Source of the DNA: Ustilaginoidea virens
Lineage: Eukaryota; Ascomycota; Sordariomycetes; Hypocreales; Clavicipitaceae
Length of the DNA: 64,000 nucleotides
Reading direction: 5' to 3'
Assembly: GCF_000687475.1 (NCBI RefSeq)
Contig: NC_057318.1
Location: forward strand, 4,836,001-4,900,000
Positions 57,881-64,000 of this stretch are shown here, in pieces; the first letter of the stretch is position 1, and each line of letters begins with the position of its first letter. Position numbers and translations under genes: made by a program. The notes below the pieces were generated by a model. That model saw only the letters and a list, made by a program, of their open reading frames with translations. It was not told where the DNA came from and made no database searches.

Positions 57881-58695
57881 CTTGCGCGCGCGCGACGATC
57901 CGATCCCACGTTGTCCCCGCCTGTGGTTGCCGTCAAATGCCCGTCGGCCGAGAGATGCCCCGACACGGCGGACAACCCCCTTAAAGTTTGCCGACCAATG
58001 TGTCTCGGACGACGATTCATGTCCGAGACCGCAGGGTGCATTTGCATGGGTGGAAGGGGGGAAGGGGGGGGGAAAGACCCAACGCCCAAGTCAACCCCAA
58101 AAATTTAGCAGCAACGCACGTGGGTGGGAAGGAAGCACCGCGTCCACGTGGGGAAGCAGAAGGGGCGCTGGTGCCAAACAAGGAAGGCAGGCTGGTTTCA
58201 GCTTCCAGGTTTCATCCGGTCTGGGGCACCCGAAGCGCCGGCCCTGGCAGTTGTCGTCGTTTAAGCGATGGGTTTCCCTGGCTGTTGTTGCTGGTGCTGC
58301 TGGTGCTGCTGGTGCTGTTGTTGCTGTTGTTGCTGGTACTGCCGTTGCTGGTGCTGCTGTTGTTGTGCGACGTGACCTCTGGCGCACGGCGGACATCTGT
58401 CGCAGGCCATGGTCTCCCGTGTGCCAGCCACTTGACCCATGTCCATGTCCATGGTGCCGTCAATGAATGATGCCACATGGATTGGCTGCCGCGCCATGTG
58501 GCAAGTTCGTTTGCCATGACATGGCATGACATGCGGCGCCGCAGCCACCAGACACCAATAAAACCAACCGACAGGGCTGGCCTGGCTGTCTTGGTACCCG
58601 GCTGCCTTGCTGCCTTGCTGCCTTGCTGCCTGGCTGCGTGCACACTGGTTGCATGTGGTGCATTGCGCAGGGCCCGCACAGTGCGCTTTTCCCCC

Positions 58696-58768
58696 TTTTC
58701 TTCTTGTTCAGCTCCAGGGACCAGAGGCCTTTTCCTCTTTTCTTCTTGTTCAGCTCCAGCCACCAGAG
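58696..58768 (+). repeat. 42-nt direct duplication
   Basis: The segment TTTTCTTCTTGTTCAGCTCC with its following ~11 bases occurs at 58696-58726 and again at 58738-58768, differing by two bases (AGGGACC versus AGCCACC). Confidence 0.88.
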
Positions 58769-59030
58769 ACCACTCCCTCTCTCGCCTTGGGAAATGGAAC
58801 GAGGCCCGCACGCTTGTCCGCTGGCACGCGATGCCTGGATGGAGCTCACAGCATGGCCGCCCCCCTCTGCATGCAGGAGGACGAAGGAACACACGTCATC
58901 AATGTAAATGCAATGCAATGTGATGCAACTCAACCCGGGTATGAGGCCAAGGCTCGGGCTAGGTACGTAACAAAAGTCGGCAGCATCACGGCGCAGGCTT
59001 GTGGCGGCTTAGTGGCTGCGGCTGGTCCTC

Positions 59031-59100
59031 GAGTCTAGTGGGAGTCTAGTGGGTGTCTAGCGGTGTCTAGCGGAGTCTAGCGGTGTCTAGCGGGCGTCTA
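59031..59100 (+). repeat. GTCTAGCG/GTCTAGTG tandem repeat
   Basis: Seven GTCTA words spaced 10-12 nt apart, joined by GTGGGA, GTGGGT, GCGGT or GCGGA. Confidence 0.85.
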
Positions 59101-59458
59101 CAGCAGTGGGAGGTGATCCCTGAAGCCACGCGCCCCATCGCCCCAGACATTGACATATGTTGGCGAAACGTGCCACGCCATGCCATGCCATGCCGCGCCA
59201 TGCCATGTGCCTGTCGTGCCAAGCCACGCTTGCTAGCGGGCCTGTAATTAGAGCACACGGAGTCAAGGTCCTTGGAGCACGCGGCAGTACGAGCTGCAAA
59301 GTACATGTACCCAGCCAGACATTTGATGCGACCACGTCTGCCCGATGGGGCCAGGCAGCTACCTTAGGTACCTGGTAGCTTGCTTACTCGTCCCAAGAAA
59401 CGCATGGGCACGGGTTCCAGGGGGAAGAAAAAGGCGGTAGAATGAGCCGTGAGCCGTG

Positions 59459-59461
<3 letters not shown>

Positions 59462-59500
<39 letters not shown>
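59462..59500 (+). repeat. GA dinucleotide microsatellite
   Basis: About 19 uninterrupted GA units. Confidence 0.95.
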
Positions 59501-59501
<1 letters not shown>

Positions 59502-59969
59502 ATGGATAACAGCATCAAGCCATTGATTGTTCAAGAGTCGGTTGACGCTATGCGACGGAATGACAGCGACTTGACTGTTCGTTCAGCACAGCGCTGGAGC
59601 ACTGCGCTGTACCCGCCAATTCGGCACTGCAGAGTACATGTACATGCGCATGCACAGGTTAGGTAGATGCCATGCCGCTGATGTGCACCCCAGCCTGCTC
59701 CCGCGGCCAGCTTTGGGCAGCCCGGTCACGGAACTTGGGCTGGCGGTTGCGCGTGCATTTTGCCACCACACACACATGAATCAAAATATCAAATTTCATT
59801 CCCTGCCAGCCAGCGCCTCGCGGCCCTGAATAATGTCGGCACCGCGGGCCTGCGCCTCCTGAATCATTCATTGCCCGCACGGTACCCAGCGGCTCGCTCG
59901 CGCGTCGGACTTGAGGCTAAAGGGGCATGCACAGCAGCGTACATATATGTGGGCATCGCCACCACACCA

Positions 59970-60105
59970 CCCCCCCCCCCCCCCCCCCCCCCATGAAAGG
60001 GAAAAAAGAAACAAAAAAAAAGGGGAATCAAGGGAGAAAATGGGGAAAAATGGGAAAAAAAAAAGGAACAGGAAAAGAAAAGAAAAGAAAAGAAAGGAAG
60101 AGAAA
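59970..60105 (+). repeat. C23 run followed by a ~110-nt purine-rich tract
   Basis: Twenty-three C (59970-59992), then nearly only A and G to about 60105, with AAAAG units at its end. Such strand asymmetry can form triplex (H-DNA) structures. Confidence 0.85.
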
Positions 60106-60330
60106 ATCGCGCGCGTCATCCCCTCATTCCGGACAAAACGGTGGACAGTATTGCCATGGCGGGGGGAAACGGGACCGCGGGCCCGGGCCTGGCATGTGCT
60201 TGCCCTGCGCCTGCTGAACTCGTCCACCCAGCCGTGAGCAAGCGAGCAGTGTGCAGTTGCCGTCAGTGAGCCGTGAGCGCACACCGCCCCGGGCCCCTGC
60301 CGAGCAAAGCCAAGATTGCCAGCCAACGCA

Positions 60331-60366
60331 GCAGGGCAGAGCAGAGCAGAGCAGAGCAGAGCAGAG
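60331..60366 (+). repeat. GCAGA pentamer tandem repeat
   Basis: Seven 5-nt units; inverse orientation of the array at 57826-57880. Confidence 0.9.
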
Positions 60367-61696
60367 GAAACCATAAAAAAATGCCGAGGGGCCCACTCCT
60401 GGCCGGTGCTCCTGGCCGGTGCTCCTGGCCGTTTTCGCTCCTGGCCGAGCACCCGGCCTTGCCCCCCACACCCCCCCCCCCCCCCCTTTTCCACACCTCG
60501 ACCGCCTGCCAGTTTGGACTTATCCTCGCTCTATTGCCGGCCCAGCGTCTCAGCACCTAAACTTCCGGAATCTGGGCTCCAGCCCAGCCACGTTTTCCTC
60601 CCGCTGCTACATGTACCTTTTCTTTTCTTTTCTTTTATCTTTGTTCCACTTATCTATTATTATTTAATTTTGTATTTCCTTTTAGAAGCGTGCCGGTAGA
60701 TGGAACTGGCTTCTCCGTCGGTACGCCCCCGTGCTGCTTTCGAGCGTGCCAAACTCGCGAGGATGGAGTTGCTGCACCGCCGTCCGTCCGTCCGTCCGTC
60801 CAGTGGATTGCTGGATTCAAATTGTTCGCTTGTTCACTGGCGCTCCAACTATCCGTACTGGCAAACGTGTGATTGATTACCGTTCGATAATCCGTCCGGA
60901 GCCATCAGTCAAATCAACAAATCACGGACTGGCACACCCCTCTCCTTCCGGCTACTTGGGTTACTTGCTATCCTCCCACCCCCCAGCCCCCACACCCCCC
61001 CACCAAAAATACCCCGGCGGTCCCTCTGCGCAGCCACGTGCGCAGACTTCCAGGTGGACCAAGTCGTAATGCGTGTTCACAACGCCCAGGTTCCAGGATT
61101 CACGCTGCGGAATCCCAGGCTGGAAGGGGGAGGAAAAAAAAAAAAAAAAAAAAAAAAAGTGCATGGACAGGTTTTTAAACGCCCCCGTCGACGGTTGCCC
61201 CCCCCCTCCCCCTTCTTCCCTACCTCCTCCGGCCCTTGGCGAGCCGTGCACGCAAGCATTTCCATCCTCCGGCCGCGCCTGCTGGGGCCACCCCTCCCCT
61301 CCCTCCTCTGTGGTTCTGGTCCCGCCCCCTCTGTGGCTCCACCCTCTGGACTCTCTGGACTCTGCAGGCTGCATTGCATGTACATGGCAGACCACTCACT
61401 ACTAACCCTGCGACGACAACTTGCCCAGTGAACAACTGAACTGAACAACTGCCCCGGAGCACCGCTGCCCAGAGGCACTAGTGCCAGGCCTCGACCCCAA
61501 TCCTGTCCGCATCTTGTTTGCCGTCCTTTTTTTTTTTTTTTTTTTTTTTTTTTTCCCCTTCTTTAAATTCTTTTTTTCTTATTTTTTTTTATTATTTCAA
61601 CCCGCCGTCACCTTGCCCCCAACCTCCTCACCTCTTTTCTTTTTCTTTTCTTTTCTTTTCCTTTTTTTTTCCCCCGCTCTCCTCCTGCGCTGTCAG

Positions 61697-64000
61697 ATGG
61701 CCACCCTGTCGCATCGTTCCTCGAACGAAGCTATCCCCCCTCCTGCGCAGCCCTGCAAGCCGGCTCAGGCTCAACACGACGACGAATCGCTCCTGGCACC
61801 GGCCAAGCCCTCCACCTCGACGCCTCGATCGTCCACGTCAGACCGCTCGCCCTCGGACCTCAACCTCAACCTCAACCCCAATACTGTCGTCGCCCTCTCC
61901 GCCCACCATCGCCACTCGTCCAGCCTGCGCTCCACGTCCTCGCTCTCGCTTTCCAAATCCCACCGCGCGGCCAACAGCCTCCTCAACCGAGCCGCTGCCG
62001 CCTTGGTCAGCATTTCCAACCCGGGCGTCCGACCTCGCCTCTCAAACTCGACGCTCCCTCGTCGTCCGTCGTTGGCGTCCGCATCAGCATCAGCATCAGC
62101 ATCCGCCCCCGCCCCCGCCCCCGCCCCAGAACCGTCGAGTCCGAGAAAAAACACCAACCTCGAGGCTTCGTCGTCCAGCACTTCTCTGGCTCATCACGAG
62201 CTGCTGTCCCAGCCATACTCCGAGACGGATCCAAGCCTTCCTCCGCCCGTTCGGTCGATTGACTCTGACAGAAAGATGCATCAAACCTCGTCGCGCTTGC
62301 TGCGCATGACCGACGATGACCGACCATTTACCAGGGTACGTCTTTGCTCTTTCTATCTGCGTCCTGTGCCACTCTGTTCTCCTCGCATCCCGCCTCGGTG
62401 ATGCGAATCGCTCCCAAGCACCTCGAGCAACCACCCTCGTTGCATCGACTGGCATCTGTGCTGTGCCTGTGCAACTTTGAAGCATGATTGTACCTCCTCG
62501 CACTGCCAAACTCGGGCCTCGCCGTTCCGCCCACAGCACGGCCTTTTCAAGCTGAGCTGTACCGAGACCAACAACTCGCAGCTGTCTTTTCAAAAAAAAA
62601 AAAAAAAAAAAAAGAAAAAGAAAAAAAAAGTTCTCTGATCAGAACGATTCCACTAACAGCCGATTTTCGTGCCAGGATTTCAAGGATTTGTTTGCGACGC
62701 TGATTGTCAGCCTGTTGCCTTTGTCTGCACACCGCGTGCGCTTGACCAAGGTCGAGTATACGTTCCTGTCGGAAGACGCCATCAACAATCTCGGCTCCCT
62801 CAAGTTTTCGCAATCAAATCGCATGCCCGATCCCAAAGATTCGTCCAGGATCGTCACGACCACGACAACAACCACCTTCTCCATGGCCAAGGATATGGCC
62901 CGGTCAATATGCCAACGCTTCGTCGAGGCCCGGTTTATCGAGTCTGCAGACGGCAAGTACCAGCAGGTGTACACGATGAAGGGCTCCGTTTGGCAGCTGA
63001 CACCCAAGGGCATCTGCGTTCTGGACCGGTTCTGTGCCAGGAACGGGATCCAGCAGAAGCAGGTGGCCGAGCTGACCAACATGCACTCGACGCACCTCGT
63101 CATTCTGGAGCGCGACCAGCAGACGGACACGCTCATGCATGACTGGGGCACCATCGAGGTCATCTTCCGGCGGTTCGTCGGCACCGAGGGCCGCAACGTC
63201 AAGACGAGCGTCACGGCCGCCGACTCTGACTCGCTGCACGACTACAAGGACGGCCTCACCGGCGTCAAGATGGCGGCCGAGCGCAGGGTCAACGGCAAGA
63301 CGTACCAGGACACGTTTACGGGCAAGGCCACGGTGGACTGGCTGATGGACTGCTCCACCATTGTGGACCGCCGCGAGACGATTGAGATTGCGTCCCTGTT
63401 TGTGGAATACGACCTGATGAAGGCGGTGGTGCCGGACCGGGCCTTCCTGTCGCAAAACACGGGCTGCAACCTGTTCCAGCCGACCAAGTACGCCGTGTAC
63501 CAGCTCTCGGCGCGCGGCAAGGAGCTGATTAGCGGGACCGGGTCCAAGGGCCGGGCCTCGGAGAGCGAGGGCGGGACCGAGTCGCAGCGGACCGGCATCG
63601 CCAGGGACTCCAACACGCAGCGGCTGGAGAGGATCCTCAACGACGCGGCGCTGCGGCTGCTGTTTCGGGAGAACCTGCGGGAAACGCACTGCGAGGAGAA
63701 CCTGTCCTTTTACAAGGACGTGGGCGAGTTCGTGTCGAGCTGCAAGGCGGCCATCCAGCAGGCCCAGGACGCGCCCACGGCGAGCTCCATGGACACGATC
63801 AAGGAGGTCATGGCCCAGGCCTACGGCATCTACAACGCCTTCCTGGCGCCGGGGTCGCCGTGCGAGCTCAACATTGACCACCAGCTGCGCAACAACCTGG
63901 CCACGCGGATGACCAAGGCGGTGGGCCAGGACAACACCATGATTGAGACGTTGAAGGAGGTGACGGCGCTCTTTGAAGACGCCCAGACGGCGGTTTTCAA
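61697..64000 (+). CDS. flbA: FlbA/Sst2-type RGS protein (DEP + RGS), 3' end outside window
   Basis: Regulator of G-protein signalling that speeds GTP hydrolysis on a G-alpha subunit. Relatives: FlbA in Aspergillus (conidiation against vegetative growth), Sst2 in yeast, Rgs1 in Magnaporthe, CAG8 in Metarhizium. Exons 61697-62335 and 62676 to beyond the window; the 340-nt intron (GTACGT...GCCAG) holds a 22-nt A run; junction FTR|DFKDLFATLIVSLLPL. The first ~213 residues are Ser/Pro-rich low complexity with an (SA)n(PA)n run at 62083-62130. DEP domains follow: the first at DFKDLF... RFVEARFIESADGKY, the second around KTYQDTFTGKATVDWLMDCSTIVDRRETIEIASLFVEYDLM. The RGS domain begins at LERILNDAALRLLFRENLRETHCEENLSFY and is cut by the right edge. 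The ATG at 61697 is the first in frame after the pyrimidine-rich leader. Confidence 0.93.

Larger units (their letters stand above)
52603..61696. other. 9.1-kb gene-free, microsatellite-rich region upstream of the RGS gene
   Basis: No protein gene could be supported on either strand; open frames are made of repeats or run antisense to one another. The region contains, in order: TTG/TCG triplets (52663-52697), a GGTGTC repeat (53411-53458), C17 (53805-53821), a GCCAAC repeat (55807-55841), GCAGACG heptamers (56501-56550), GGCTGCATCTAG units (56798-56840), AAAAT repeats (57220-57272), CTGCT pentamers (57826-57880), CTG/TTG triplets (58280-58367), CTGCCTTG units (58601-58637), a 42-nt direct duplication (58696-58768), GTCTAGCG units (59031-59100), GA dinucleotides (59462-59500), C23 followed by a purine tract (59970-60105), GCAGA pentamers (60331-60366), CCTGGCCGGTG units (60397-60448), CCGT tetramers (60777-60801), A25 (61134-61158) and T28 (61527-61554). 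Confidence 0.6.

Noticed and set aside
57826..60366. CRISPR-like or transposon structure from spaced repeats
   Set aside because: The repeats are tandem microsatellites without unique spacers, and the inverse pentamer arrays lack a transposase gene and target duplication; CRISPR is also not expected in a nuclear fungal genome.
62904..63881. 325-codon open frame on the - strand
   Set aside because: It is antisense to the DEP region of the RGS gene; the translation shows no family features.

Overview
The window looks like nuclear DNA of a filamentous ascomycete, most likely a sordariomycete and perhaps of the order Hypocreales. The evidence is gene content and style: short spliceosomal introns with GTANGT-like donors and CTGAC/CTAAC branch sites, a CYT-18-like mitochondrial tyrosyl-tRNA synthetase, a FlbA/Sst2-type RGS protein, NPR2, a GCK-III kinase, and frequent AGGTACCT and CGGAGTACTCCG words between genes. 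The species is not identifiable from the sequence alone.

Layout. 0-6.4 kb: mitochondrial TyrRS (+, cut by the left edge), NPR2 (-), then DSK2/ubiquilin (+). 6.4-8.3 kb: no gene seen. 8.3-15.2 kb: SVP26/TEX261-type ER-Golgi membrane protein (-), divergent to the BUD23 18S rRNA methyltransferase (+), which converges on a nine-exon lysyl-tRNA synthetase (-), followed by a small GFA/DUF636 zinc protein (-). 16.3-18.1 kb: NAD-isocitrate dehydrogenase subunit 1 (-). 19.0-21.4 kb: GCK-III Ste20-type kinase (-). 23.3-25.0 kb: UBA-UAS-UBX protein (-). 26.0-31.6 kb: ECM29 proteasome adaptor (-). 31.6-37.3 kb: gene-free, probably including the long leader of the next gene. 37.3-38.8 kb: three-RRM NAM8/CSX1-type protein (+). 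40.5-43.6 kb: divergent vitamin B6 pair PDX1 (-) and PDX2 (+). 44.3-45.3 kb: GNAT acetyltransferase (+). 45.6 kb: an intron-containing tRNA-Phe(GAA). 46.4-48.3 kb: a hexose-transporter gene interrupted by one in-frame TAG. 48.8-49.9 kb: a coding-like but frame-broken locus (-). 51.3-52.6 kb: CDC73 (+). 52.6-61.7 kb: about 9 kb without a supported gene, full of microsatellites. 61.7 kb to the right edge: FlbA/Sst2-type RGS protein (+, cut).

Most genes are conserved housekeeping or signalling genes, not an accessory island. Functional links that can be drawn are PDX1 with PDX2 (the two subunits of one pyridoxal-phosphate synthase, sharing a promoter region) and a loose set of ubiquitin-proteasome factors (DSK2, the UBX protein, ECM29). 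I found no transposon, CRISPR array, secondary-metabolite cluster or convincing new system. The more unusual items are the single-stop hexose transporter, the repeat-packed gene desert before the RGS gene, a G-rich tract just upstream of NPR2, the dispersed short palindromes, and several very small exons (14, 23 and 31 nt). All exon coordinates were derived by hand from reading frames, splice consensus and family conservation; no alignment or transcript data were available.
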